From the NCBI GenBank assembly GCA_900759335.1, contig CAAEUX010000011.1, forward strand, positions 1-23,885: a stretch of 23,885 nt of DNA. The letters are read 5' to 3'. The notes beneath the pieces are model-generated. The model saw nothing but the letters and a program-made list of their open reading frames with translations, was not told where the DNA came from and did not search any database. This document shows, one piece after another, positions 1 to 8,095 of the stretch. Each line of letters starts with the position of its first letter. The first letter of the stretch is position 1. Position numbers and translations under genes: made by a program. Source of the stretch: an uncultured Collinsella sp. (GTDB taxonomy: Bacteria > Actinomycetota > Coriobacteriia > Coriobacteriales > Coriobacteriaceae).

Positions 1-11
1 GTCGGAGGGGT

Positions 12-91
12 GGCTTTGTAAAGCCGTTTGTCTCCACCCGCGTAGCGGGTGGTTTAAAGCTGGCCGCTGCGCGGCCAGCAGACTAAAGTCT
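12..91. repeat. Run of four short hairpins beyond the divIVA terminator
   Basis: Four inverted repeats lie nearly end to end: ggcttt/aaagcc (12-25), ccacccgc/gcgggtgg (34-52, loop gta), ctggccgc/gcggccag (60-78, loop tgc) and agact/agtct (80-91). The motif taaag recurs at 19, 55 and 84. No ORF crosses the stretch. The 3-nt loops and tandem arrangement resemble subterminal hairpins of IS200/IS605-type or REP-like elements, but no transposase is visible and the left side is cut by the window edge, so identity is open. It could also be part of the 3' end of the neighbouring gene outside the window. Confidence 0.5.
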
Positions 92-96
92 TGAAT

Positions 97-125
97 AAAA
101 AAGGACCCGCAAGCTGCGGGTCCTT
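97..125 (-). terminator. Intrinsic terminator after divIVA
   Basis: A perfect 10-bp inverted repeat, aaggacccgc/gcgggtcctt (101-125, 5-nt loop), is followed on the minus strand by a run of six T (97-102). It lies about 28 nt beyond the divIVA stop, so it ends the yggS-sepF-yggT-divIVA unit. Confidence 0.9.
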
Positions 126-152
126 TCTAGGCACTAAATTGTAGGCCGAATG

Positions 153-827
153 TTAGTCCAGGTCGTCGGCAGCGAAGTTGTCGATCGGGGCGAAGGGATC
201 GGCCACGGGGACAACCGGGTCAGCGACGGGCAGCGGCTCGGCGGGAACAGTCACCGCAGAAGAAGCGGCGGAACCGACCGGCGTGGAGGCCATGAGGTCG
301 GCCGGGAAGGAGTTTTGGGCATCGTCCATGAAGTGCTGGATGAGCTTGAGGTACTCGGCCTTGAACTCCTCACGGGAAGCCTTGAGACGATCGATCTCCT
401 CGAGCTCGGCCTGCTTCTCGGTCAGAGCCTGGCGGATAACCTCGCGTGCCTTGGCGTCAGCCTCGTTGCGGATACGCTCAGCGTTCTCATTGGCATCGTT
501 GACGATGGTCTCAGCGGTCTGCTGGGCAGCGATCAGGGCAGCGGAAATCTGGCGCTCCTGAGCGGAGAAATCAGGGGCGGGAGCAGCCACGGGGGCGGCA
601 GGAACGGCCTGGGCGGGGGCATCCTGAGCCTGGGCAAGCTGAGCCTGTGCATCGGCAAGCTGCTGCTCGGTAGCAGTCAGACGACCCTTAAGGTCAACGA
701 TCTTAGCGAGCATAGCGTCAACCTCGGAAGACAGCGTCTCCAAGAAGACGTCGACCTCGGCAGGATCGTAGCCACGCTTGGCCTCAGAGAAAGTCTGAGC
801 CTGGATGTCTGCAGGGGTAATAGCCAT
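153..827 (-). CDS. divIVA: DivIVA-family septum/pole-site protein
   Basis: A 224-aa protein that binds negatively curved membrane at poles and septa and recruits partners. The conserved DivIVA N-terminal signature is clear: a start like MAITPADIQ, then F13 and the KRGYD segment around residues 17-21, then EVDVFLE. A first coiled coil (about 30-70) is followed by an Ala/Pro/Gln-rich linker (70-87). A long Ala/Glu-rich coiled coil follows (88-172), then a Pro/Val-rich tail ending in acidic residues. The ATG has a good AGGAGA site 8-9 nt upstream. It is the last gene of the sepF-yggT-divIVA group and is followed by a terminator. Its place beside sepF and yggT is the classic Gram-positive arrangement. 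In actinobacteria such proteins (Wag31 type) direct polar growth; whether this one does so is inference. Confidence 0.95.
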   Translation of the reverse strand: MAITPADIQAQTFSEAKRGYDPAEVDVFLETLSSEVDAMLAKIVDLKGRLTATEQQLADAQAQLAQAQDAPAQAVPAAPVAAPAPDFSAQERQISAALIAAQQTAETIVNDANENAERIRNEADAKAREVIRQALTEKQAELEEIDRLKASREEFKAEYLKLIQHFMDDAQNSFPADLMASTPVGSAASSAVTVPAEPLPVADPVVPVADPFAPIDNFAADDLD

Positions 828-888
828 AACAAGTCTCCTTTTTCATCGCCTCGGCGCTACACGCCCGACGTAAGTTACTAAGTCAGTT

Positions 889-1170
889 CTACACGAGTAT
901 ACCTATAAGAAGCTGCAGAACCAGCCTCTGTACCAACTGCAACGCAATAATCGCAACGACCGGCGAAAAATCGATACCGCCCATCGGCGGGATGAAACGA
1001 CGGAACAGGTTAAGCCACGGACCGCACACGCTATCAAGCACCGCGGCAATATCCTGAAGCAAACCACCCTGCTTCATGGGAATCCACGTCATAAAGCAGT
1101 AGACGATAATGAGCGTGGAATAGAAGTTGAACAGCGTGTTGACCAGCTGGACGATAGTGTAGATGTTGAT
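889..1170 (-). CDS. yggT: YggT-family membrane protein with probable non-AUG (ATC) start
   Basis: A small integral membrane protein of the YggT/YlmG family, about 93 aa, with two hydrophobic segments joined by a loop. The loop has the family features: FMTWIP, then P..NLFRRFIPP, then GGIDFSPVVA. The only ATG in frame (1092) would remove the whole first membrane helix and leave 67 aa. The open frame continues upstream to the sepF stop with no ATG, GTG or TTG. A GAGGAG ribosome site ends 6 nt before an ATC codon at 1170-1168, after which the protein would read MNIYTIVQLVNTLF, a good family N terminus. I therefore place the start at this ATC, with ATT two codons earlier and two in-frame CTG codons as alternatives. 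The family is linked to membrane and division-site organisation, but its molecular role is not settled. Confidence 0.82.
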   Translation of the reverse strand: MNIYTIVQLVNTLFNFYSTLIIVYCFMTWIPMKQGGLLQDIAAVLDSVCGPWLNLFRRFIPPMGGIDFSPVVAIIALQLVQRLVLQLLIGILV

Positions 1171-1191
1171 GGGAATCTCCTCGTCTTGTCT

Positions 1192-1914
1192 TTACTTGAG
1201 GTAGCCGTCGGCACGAAGCTTCTTGAGATCGGAATCTTTGACCTCGCAACCGGCGGGCAGCACCATGAACACGCGGTCGCCCACCTCCTTGACCGTGGCA
1301 CCCAGACCGCAGGCAAAGCCGTAAGAGAAGTCCAAGACGCGCTTGGCAACTTCGGTGCGTACGCCCACAAAAATCAGTGCGACAGGCTGCTTGGTGCGAA
1401 CGCGGCGCACCACGGTCTCCACGTCATCATAGCTCTCGGGGCGCAGGACATAGGCCGGCAGCTGCGGCGTGGCGTTGATGATATTGCTCGCATAGGCCGA
1501 GGCATCGCTCGGCGCAGGCGCGGGCGCAGCGGCGGCACGGGCGCGGGTGTTCTCGGCGTAGCTCGACGGCGTGTCATAAGCACCAGGACGATAACCGCTC
1601 GCAACACTGTCCTGCGAGCGCGAAGGCGGGTTATACGTCGTGGCATGGCGAGAGTCATCGCCGACCAGCTGTCCGGAGCGTGTATACACGGCAACCGACT
1701 CAGCTTCACCACGGCGCGTCTGACCAAGCAGGCCGTTGCTCGGCTCGTCTTGGGTGTAGAAGCCCTCGCCCGAAGCACCGCTGTAGCCGTTGCCCTGATA
1801 GCCATCGTCATAGCCATCATCGTAGCCGTAGTCGTCGTCCTGGCCATAACCCTGGTCGTAACCCTGCTGGCCGCCCAGGTGCATCTTATTTTTAATCTCG
1901 TCAAGGAAGCCCAT
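1192..1914 (-). CDS. sepF: SepF, FtsZ membrane anchor
   Basis: A 240-aa SepF, the protein that tethers FtsZ filaments to membrane in organisms lacking FtsA. It begins MGFLDEIKNKM, a short amphipathic membrane-binding helix. A long linker (12-150) follows, and the first part (17-44) is a tandem of Gly-Tyr-Asp units. The compact SepF domain is at about 152-230 (YVLRPESYDD, then VALIF, then LDFSYGFACGLGAT). The start is set at 1914 because an AGAGGA site precedes it and the MGF start matches the family; a longer in-frame start at 1965 adds 17 residues unlike SepF. No ftsA lies near ftsZ, which fits SepF as the main anchor. It sits 60 nt after yggS and just before yggT, whose ribosome site overlaps the sepF end. 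Confidence 0.96.
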   Translation of the reverse strand: MGFLDEIKNKMHLGGQQGYDQGYGQDDDYGYDDGYDDGYQGNGYSGASGEGFYTQDEPSNGLLGQTRRGEAESVAVYTRSGQLVGDDSRHATTYNPPSRSQDSVASGYRPGAYDTPSSYAENTRARAAAAPAPAPSDASAYASNIINATPQLPAYVLRPESYDDVETVVRRVRTKQPVALIFVGVRTEVAKRVLDFSYGFACGLGATVKEVGDRVFMVLPAGCEVKDSDLKKLRADGYLK

Positions 1915-1974
1915 GGTTGTGTCCTCTCGCGGTTTAGTGCAGGCGCCCCGATAATCAGTGCGCACTTCAGAGCC

Positions 1975-2712
1975 TTATTTTACTGCAAACTCCGGGCTAA
2001 ATACTACCCTGCCCAGGCGAACGAGCGTAGAGCCCTCCTCAAGGGCAGGCTCAAAGTCCTCGCTCATACCGCAGGAAAGCTCAGGCAGGTTCAAATCGGG
2101 ATGCGCCGCCTCCAGCTCATCCCTCAGCTCACGAAGCCCCGCAAAGGTGCGGCATGCCACATCCTTATTCCCCCGGGGCGCCATAGTCATAAGCCCCTGT
2201 ACGCAAATTCCCTCAAGTTCCGCAAGCTCACCCGCGGCGGCGCGAATCTCATCGGGCGAAAAGCCTCCCTTCGACTCCTCACCACTCACATTGACCTCAA
2301 TGAGCACACGCTGGGGGCCGGCGAGCTCGCCTGCCTCAATCTTGCGGACAGCACGGCTCGAGATCGCCTGCGCCAGATGCAGCGAACCCACCGAGTGAAT
2401 CAGCTCGGCTGAGCCCAGCACCGCATTGATCTTATTGGTCTGCAGGTTGCCGATCATATCGAAGCGCACCTCGGGCAGCTCCGGATGCTCCGCCAGACCC
2501 GTGAGCTTGCGAACCAGCTCCTGCGGGCGATTCTCGGCAAAATGGCGATACCCCGCCTGGATGGCGGCAACGGTCTCATCGACACCAACGGTCTTGGACA
2601 CGGCAATGAGGCGCGCGGCGTCGTGGGGACGGCCTGCGCGATCGAGCGCCGCATAAAAACGTTCCAGAATCTGCTCGCGGCGAGCGCGCATCAAGTCCAA
2701 ATAGTTATCCAT
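1975..2712 (-). CDS. yggS: PLP-homeostasis protein (YggS/PROSC family)
   Basis: A 245-aa pyridoxal-phosphate-binding protein with the alanine-racemase-like barrel fold but no known enzyme reaction; the family buffers PLP and affects amino-acid and keto-acid pools. The PLP lysine is in LIAVSKTV (K40). Other family blocks are ENRPQEL, FDMIGNLQTNK, VLIEVNVSGEESKGGF, GLMTMAP and the C-terminal LSCGMSEDFEPAL...GSTLVRLGR. The start at 2712 follows a GGAGG site 9 nt away; an ATG at 2796 would add 28 unlike residues. The usual GHLQ.NK motif reads GNLQTNK here. It is the first gene of the sepF-yggT-divIVA unit, its standard neighbourhood in Gram-positives. Confidence 0.95.
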   Translation of the reverse strand: MDNYLDLMRARREQILERFYAALDRAGRPHDAARLIAVSKTVGVDETVAAIQAGYRHFAENRPQELVRKLTGLAEHPELPEVRFDMIGNLQTNKINAVLGSAELIHSVGSLHLAQAISSRAVRKIEAGELAGPQRVLIEVNVSGEESKGGFSPDEIRAAAGELAELEGICVQGLMTMAPRGNKDVACRTFAGLRELRDELEAAHPDLNLPELSCGMSEDFEPALEEGSTLVRLGRVVFSPEFAVK

Positions 2713-2762
2713 TGCCAATCGCCTCCGCTGACAGCCAAACAAGTAGTCCCATGCTAACGCAA

Positions 2763-2794
2763 GAGCGCGGCCCCGCATGTGCAAGGCCGCGCTC
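2763..2794 (-). terminator. Strong hairpin between phoU and yggS, probable terminator
   Basis: A perfect 10-bp inverted repeat, gagcgcggcc/ggccgcgctc with a 12-nt loop, lies 38 nt after the phoU stop. The sequence after it on the minus strand (cttgcgttag) is only weakly T-rich, so it may be a partial terminator or an mRNA-protecting hairpin at the end of the pst-phoU message. Confidence 0.5.
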
Positions 2795-2831
2795 ACTTAG
2801 GTATTTACAATCTTTCGACGAACGAGGTTAC

Positions 2832-3689
2832 TTACTCCTCGTCGTCCTCGCCATCGTCCTCGTCCTCAAGATGATCGAGCAGGTAGCGAAGACCCTCGCT
2901 GACCTCGTTAACGGGCACCTTGGCAACGTAGCGCGCGTCGACGGCGGGCCTCATGATAACACCCTCGCCCGAAGGCACACGCACGCTCTCGAGCTCATCC
3001 TCATCAGTGCGGGCGATATCGCCGGCATTCATGCGCTGACCAGTCAACAGGAAGGTCAGACGGCAAGCGGCATCGATGGAAATCGAAGCGATGCGATCGA
3101 GGTAGCGCGAAACCATGATGGCGCGGCGCAGGTCGTCATAGTTGCTGTCGTCGTCCATAAAGTCGCCCGTATCCATACGGTTAAAGGTGCGGAAGAACTT
3201 CTCGTACGCCGCATGCACCGGCTCGTCCTCGACGGCCAGGTTGCAGATGATGGACATGTCATTGGTGACGAGCGCAGAAAGCGAAGAGCCCAGCACCTGG
3301 TAGACGGCCTCAGCCTCGGCCTCGACCGTGCCGACAAGCTCCTTGGGCAGCGAGATGTCAGCCTTGATCATATGACGCGTGGCGCGGCAGATCTGACGGA
3401 CCTTATCGGTCATGCGCTGCAGGTTAAAGTCGACGTAGATGATCGTCTGAAGCAGGCGGAAGTCGGAGGCGACCGGTGACTGCGTGGCGATCAGGTTGTA
3501 GCAGACGGCCTCCAGGTTGGCGCAGCGCGCGTCAATCGAAAGCGTGCGCTTCTTGGTCTTGGTGGCGAGCTTGCGGTCGTCGGTCACATAGGCCTTCACG
3601 GCATCGTGGAGGGCCAGATCGACGGCCTCGTAGATGCTCAGCATCTCGTGGCGGGCCTCGATGAGCTGACGGGAAAACAGTTTGCGCAT
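2832..3689 (-). CDS. phoU: PhoU phosphate-signalling regulator with acidic C-terminal extension
   Basis: A 285-aa PhoU, the cytoplasmic three-helix-bundle protein that links the Pst transporter to phosphate signalling and restrains import when phosphate is plentiful. Two PhoU repeats are visible: about residues 10-110, with the metal-site-like segment YVDFNLQRMTDKV (85-97), and about 120-215, with SRYLDRIASISIDAA (194-208). Typical PhoU proteins are about 215-240 aa. This one continues for about 65 residues, ending in a strongly acidic tail (EDEDDGEDDEE). The ATG follows TTGGAG at 7 nt. It is the last gene of the pstSCAB set, 92 nt after pstB, the normal position. No PhoR/PhoB-type two-component pair is in the window. 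Confidence 0.95.
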   Translation of the reverse strand: MRKLFSRQLIEARHEMLSIYEAVDLALHDAVKAYVTDDRKLATKTKKRTLSIDARCANLEAVCYNLIATQSPVASDFRLLQTIIYVDFNLQRMTDKVRQICRATRHMIKADISLPKELVGTVEAEAEAVYQVLGSSLSALVTNDMSIICNLAVEDEPVHAAYEKFFRTFNRMDTGDFMDDDSNYDDLRRAIMVSRYLDRIASISIDAACRLTFLLTGQRMNAGDIARTDEDELESVRVPSGEGVIMRPAVDARYVAKVPVNEVSEGLRYLLDHLEDEDDGEDDEE

Positions 3690-3706
3690 GGTTCACTCCA
3701 ATCAGT

Positions 3707-3732
3707 TGGGTGCGGTCATGCCGCCCGCACAG
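3707..3732 (-). other. Short hairpin between pstB and phoU
   Basis: A 6-bp inverted repeat, gtgcgg/ccgcac with a 9-nt loop, lies in the 92-nt gap upstream of phoU. It has no T run, so it is not a clear terminator. It could mark an mRNA processing or stability point separating pstSCAB from phoU. Confidence 0.3.
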
Positions 3733-3781
3733 TGAATACGCACCGGTCCAGGTCCGATCGGCTTGGGACTAGTCGCACCGA

Positions 3782-4585
<804 letters not shown>

Positions 4586-4597
4586 GGGACTCCTTAA

Positions 4598-5503
4598 CTA
4601 GCGACGCTTGCGCGACAGGAAGCGCGCAAACAGGTTGAAGGCCAGAATGATCACCATCAGCAAGAGCGCGGTGCCGTAGGCTGCGTTCATGTTGATGCCG
4701 TCGTTGGCAAGCAGGTACAGGTGAACCGTCATGGGGCGGCCGGAATCGAGCGGCGAAATAGGTAGATTGATGGCCTGCCCCATGGTGTAGAGCACCACCG
4801 CGGTCTCGCCAATGGCACGGCCGATGGCGAGGACGATGCCCGTGGCAATACGGCCAAAGGCAGAAGGAAGCACGATCTTGGAGACAACCTGCCACTTGGT
4901 GGCGCCCAGACCGTACGCGCCCCAACGGATATAGCGCGGAACGGCGCGAATGGCCTCTTCGGTGGTGCGCATGACGATGGGAAGCATCAAGAGCGCGAGT
5001 GCCAGGGCGGCAGAGACCATCGAAAGGCCCAAGCCCATGGCCTCGACAAACAAGGCGTAGCCAAACAGACCCATAACGATGGAGGGCACCGAGGCCAAAG
5101 CGTCAGCAGCGTAGCGAATGAGCTCGACGACCTTGCCCTGCTTGGCGTACTCGGCCAGATAGACGGCTGCCAGCACAGCGATCGGCGTGCAGATAAGCAT
5201 GGCAAGCGCCGTCACATAGACGGTCGAGACGATCGTGGGCCAAATACCGCCCTCGGCGTTGACGCCCTGGGGCCAACCGAAGATAAAGTCGAGCGAGATG
5301 TGTGGCAGGCCGTTGATGACCACGTAGACGATGATAGCGACCAGCACCAGCGTGGTGATGTAGGCAGCGGCACGGAACACGCCAAGCATGATCTTGTTGG
5401 ACAGGTCCTTGTTGATGCGGCCCTTCTTGCCGTGGGAAAGGGCACGCTTGATGCGCTCGCGCGACGAGGTCGTATCGACCGTCGTGTCAACGGAATCGGA
5501 CAT
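4598..5503 (-). CDS. pstA: Phosphate ABC transporter permease PstA
   Basis: A 301-aa inner-membrane permease. A charged cytoplasmic N terminus (1-37) is followed by about six membrane segments: roughly 41-64, 92-116, 135-155, 158-178, 213-240 and 275-294. The permease EAA loop is visible around 182-210 (EEAIRAVPRYIRWGAYGLGA, then TKWQVV). The stretch AIGRAIGETAVVL is shared with PstC and typical of Pst permeases. The start lies 3 nt after the pstC stop, and a G-rich GAGGGGG site overlaps the end of pstC, so translation is probably coupled. With PstC it forms the channel for phosphate delivered by PstS. Confidence 0.97.
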   Translation of the reverse strand: MSDSVDTTVDTTSSRERIKRALSHGKKGRINKDLSNKIMLGVFRAAAYITTLVLVAIIVYVVINGLPHISLDFIFGWPQGVNAEGGIWPTIVSTVYVTALAMLICTPIAVLAAVYLAEYAKQGKVVELIRYAADALASVPSIVMGLFGYALFVEAMGLGLSMVSAALALALLMLPIVMRTTEEAIRAVPRYIRWGAYGLGATKWQVVSKIVLPSAFGRIATGIVLAIGRAIGETAVVLYTMGQAINLPISPLDSGRPMTVHLYLLANDGINMNAAYGTALLLMVIILAFNLFARFLSRKRR

Positions 5504-5506
5504 AGC

Positions 5507-6433
5507 CTACCCCCTCTTCTTCTTGGAAATCAGACGGACGATGCCCACCAGCGTGGCGGAGATGATAAACAGGACCACACCCATGCCGAACAGCGCCGAG
5601 CGGTGCAGACCCGAGGAATAGCTCATGTCGAGCGCAATCTGGCTCGTGAGCGTCGAGATGGGGCTCGCAATGCTGTCGGGAATAACCGGGGCGTTACCTA
5701 CGACCATGAGCACGGCCATGGTCTCGCCGATGGCACGGCCCATACCCAGCACGATGGCATCAACGATACCCAGCTTCGCGGCAGGTAGCACGACCTTATA
5801 GATGGTCTGCCACTTGGTGGCGCCCATGGCATACGATGCCTCGCGAATGCCCATGGGAATGGAATTGAGAGCATCGATGGTGAGCGTGGTGATGGTAGGG
5901 ACGATCATGATGGCGAGCACAAACCACGCCGTCAGCGCACCAAAACCAAGGCCGCCGGTCAGTTGTGCGATAAACGGGCGGATGATGATCATGCCAAAGA
6001 AGCCGTAGATGATGGAGGGTATGCCCGCCAGCAGGTCAACGGCGGGGCTGATGAGCTTGCGCACGCGCTTGCTGGCAATCTCGACCAGGTAAACGGCCGT
6101 ACCCACGCCCAGCGGCACGCCCATGGCGAGCGCACCGACGGTCACCAGACCCGAGCCGGCAAGCAGCGACAAGATGCCGTAGTGGCCCTCGGAAGGCGCC
6201 CACGTAAAGCTAAAGAAGTCCGCCAGACCGATGTCAGTAAAGACGGGCAGTGCCGAGTACGTGGTAAAGACAAAAATCAGGATGACGGTAACGACCGCCA
6301 AGAACGCGCAGGCAAAGAAGATCCACTGCAGCGCCTTCTCCTTGATATAGGTACTGTGCGATACGAGCGCCAGCTCGCGCTTCTTGGGCGTCTGAACATT
6401 CTGCTCAGTCTGGGAGTTTTCCTGTGCTTCCAT
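5507..6433 (-). CDS. pstC: Phosphate ABC transporter permease PstC
   Basis: A 308-aa permease partner of PstA. A polar N terminus (about 35 residues) is followed by six predicted membrane helices, the first about 36-58. The EAA loop is at about 190-213 (SIPMGIREASYAMGATKW), with GRAIGETMAVLMVVGN after it. I chose the ATG at 6433, which has GGGGAG about 8 nt upstream. A GTG at 6442 is also open and overlaps the pstS stop, but the ribosome site would touch it directly, leaving no spacing. Either way the start abuts or overlaps the end of pstS, which implies translational coupling. Confidence 0.96.
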   Translation of the reverse strand: MEAQENSQTEQNVQTPKKRELALVSHSTYIKEKALQWIFFACAFLAVVTVILIFVFTTYSALPVFTDIGLADFFSFTWAPSEGHYGILSLLAGSGLVTVGALAMGVPLGVGTAVYLVEIASKRVRKLISPAVDLLAGIPSIIYGFFGMIIIRPFIAQLTGGLGFGALTAWFVLAIMIVPTITTLTIDALNSIPMGIREASYAMGATKWQTIYKVVLPAAKLGIVDAIVLGMGRAIGETMAVLMVVGNAPVIPDSIASPISTLTSQIALDMSYSSGLHRSALFGMGVVLFIISATLVGIVRLISKKKRG

Positions 6434-6434
6434 G

Positions 6435-7271
6435 CTACTCACTCCCCTTCTCGTCGTTGGTGACGGGAATAAAGCCCGCCTCGCGAATCTGCTTGTCCAT
6501 CTTTTCGGACGTCACATAGTCGATGTAATCCTGCGCCTGCTGCGAAGGCGCACCCTTCACAAAGAAGTAAAGGTCGCGTGAGATGGGATAGCCGCCGCTC
6601 GCGACCGTCTTCTCGGACGCCTCAACATGATTGACCGAGACGGCCTTGACCGAGGTCTTGGCGTTGAGGCTATCGACGAAGCCCAGCGAAATGTAGCCAA
6701 TGGCACCGCGCGAACGAGATACCACGTCGCGCACCTGGCCCGTGCCCGAAAGAACGGCCGAGCGGCGATCGAACGGGGTGCCGTCCATCACGATGGTGCG
6801 GAAGGCCTCACGCGTGCCGGACGCCTCATCTCGATTGATGACCTGGATCCTCAGGTCCTCGCCACCGACTTCTTTCCAGTTGGTGATCTTGCCGGCGTAA
6901 ATATCGCGGAGCTGCTCGGTCGAGAGGTTATCGACCGGGTTATCGTCGTTCACGATGACCGCGATACCGTCGTGGGCAATGACGATGGGAGTCAGGCCCA
7001 GATCCTGTTCGTCGGCATTGAGTCCACGGGAGGAGCTGGCGATATCGGCTGTGCCGGCGCTGACGGCCTCGATGCCAGCGGAAGAACCCAAACCGGAAAC
7101 GAGCACGTCGATGCCGGTCTCCTCCTTAAAACCCTCGGCCGCAATCTCGGCGATAGGAAGGCAGGTCGTGGAGCCGGCGACGGTAATGGAAGAGGTAGAA
7201 GATCCCGAAGAACAGGCGCACAGCGTAAGCGTAAGCACAGCGGCGCTCAGGACCGATACGATCTTTCTCAT
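6435..7271 (-). CDS. pstS: Phosphate-binding lipoprotein PstS
   Basis: A 278-aa extracytoplasmic solute-binding protein that captures phosphate for the PstCAB importer. The N terminus is a lipoprotein signal: MRK, a hydrophobic core, then a lipobox L-C-A-C with the lipidated cysteine at residue 20, followed by a Ser/Gly/Thr spacer. The mature part has the PstS family blocks VAGSTTCLPI (phosphate loop), SSRGLN, DGIAVIVNDDNPV, and the RDEASGTREAF motif. The ATG overlaps the stop of pgeF as ATGA, and no separate strong ribosome site is visible. Translation therefore probably depends on pgeF, unusual for a transporter component normally made in large amounts. It is the compact type typical of Gram-positives. 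Confidence 0.97.
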   Translation of the reverse strand: MRKIVSVLSAAVLTLTLCACSSGSSTSSITVAGSTTCLPIAEIAAEGFKEETGIDVLVSGLGSSAGIEAVSAGTADIASSSRGLNADEQDLGLTPIVIAHDGIAVIVNDDNPVDNLSTEQLRDIYAGKITNWKEVGGEDLRIQVINRDEASGTREAFRTIVMDGTPFDRRSAVLSGTGQVRDVVSRSRGAIGYISLGFVDSLNAKTSVKAVSVNHVEASEKTVASGGYPISRDLYFFVKGAPSQQAQDYIDYVTSEKMDKQIREAGFIPVTNDEKGSE

Positions 7272-8068
7272 AGCATCACGCCGATCGCAGCATGGCGCCC
7301 ACAGGTGCCGTCCTCGTTACGGTAGGAATAAAAGCGGTCGTTCTGACGCACAGTCGAAAGCTGGGTATCCACGATATTATCCGCGTCGACACCGACATCT
7401 ACCAGCGCCTCGCGAATGGCAGCGGAAAGATCGAGCATGCGAGAGGCACTCGCATCGATGCAAGAGAACTCGGCGGCAAAGCGATCCATGAGTTCCTGGG
7501 ATACCTCATATTCGTCACCCAAGATATGGGGGCCGATATAGGCCGAGATGTCATTTGCATCGCAGCCGGCAGCATCGCAAAGCGCCTGGCACGCCTTGGC
7601 GGAAATACGTGCAATCGTGCCCCTCCAGCCGGAGTGCACCACGGCAAATCCGCCAGGGGCCACCAGCACCACGGGAACGCAGTCGGCAAAGCAGAGTAGC
7701 ACGGGTACGTTATGCGCCGTGCAGACGATGGCATCGCAGCCCTCGGCAATCTGCTCGCGAACGTCCTCAAGGTCATCGGCGCCGTTCGAGGTCACCGCAA
7801 CGATATGGTCACCATGGACCTGATTGGGAACGAGCAGGTTGTGCTCGCACTCGGCGGCACCCATAGCCTCGAGCGCGCGACGACGATTTTCTTGAACAGC
7901 AAAGGGGTCATCGCCAACATGCGAGCCCAAGTTGAGTGAGGAGTACGCATCTTCGGAAACACCACCGGCGCGTTCGGTGAAGGCAAAGCGAACATCGGAT
8001 GTCGCGCCCTCCACCAACGTAACTCCATCATGGTCGACACGCGAAACGTTGTCCGCACGTGCTGCCAT
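7268..8068 (-). CDS. pgeF: PgeF/YfiH-family peptidoglycan-editing factor or purine nucleoside phosphorylase
   Basis: A 266-aa cytoplasmic protein of the YfiH/DUF152 family (also called multicopper polyphenol oxidase, LACC1-like). Members act as zinc-dependent purine nucleoside phosphorylases/adenosine deaminases, and E. coli PgeF removes wrongly incorporated L-Ser from muropeptide precursors. The metal/catalytic triad is visible: H85 in NQVHGD, C130 in FADCVP and H145 in VHSGWRGT; IGPHI follows. The start at 8068 has AGGAGG 8 nt upstream; a longer frame to 8134 runs through the leader. The family is often beside ftsZ and yggS in Gram-positives, so it marks the original division region. Here its 3' end is fused by an ATGA overlap to pstS. 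Confidence 0.93.
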   Translation of the reverse strand: MAARADNVSRVDHDGVTLVEGATSDVRFAFTERAGGVSEDAYSSLNLGSHVGDDPFAVQENRRRALEAMGAAECEHNLLVPNQVHGDHIVAVTSNGADDLEDVREQIAEGCDAIVCTAHNVPVLLCFADCVPVVLVAPGGFAVVHSGWRGTIARISAKACQALCDAAGCDANDISAYIGPHILGDEYEVSQELMDRFAAEFSCIDASASRMLDLSAAIREALVDVGVDADNIVDTQLSTVRQNDRFYSYRNEDGTCGRHAAIGVML

Positions 8069-8095
8069 ACTAAAGCCTCCTAATAACACCAGTAT

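Noticed and set aside
1..96. tRNA or CRISPR repeat at the left edge
   Set aside because: The stems do not fit a cloverleaf, and the hairpins differ in sequence with no regular spacers.
150..881. 243-codon plus-strand open frame opposite divIVA
   Set aside because: Mirror of the Ala/Glu-rich coiled coil of divIVA, giving Gly/Leu-rich nonsense.
1089..1170. Frameshift in yggT to explain its missing start
   Set aside because: The yggT frame is intact and in phase from 1170 to the stop with family-like residues throughout; only the start codon is unusual.
1186..2412. 408-codon plus-strand open frame across sepF and yggS
   Set aside because: Antisense to two recognised genes and without family-like motifs.
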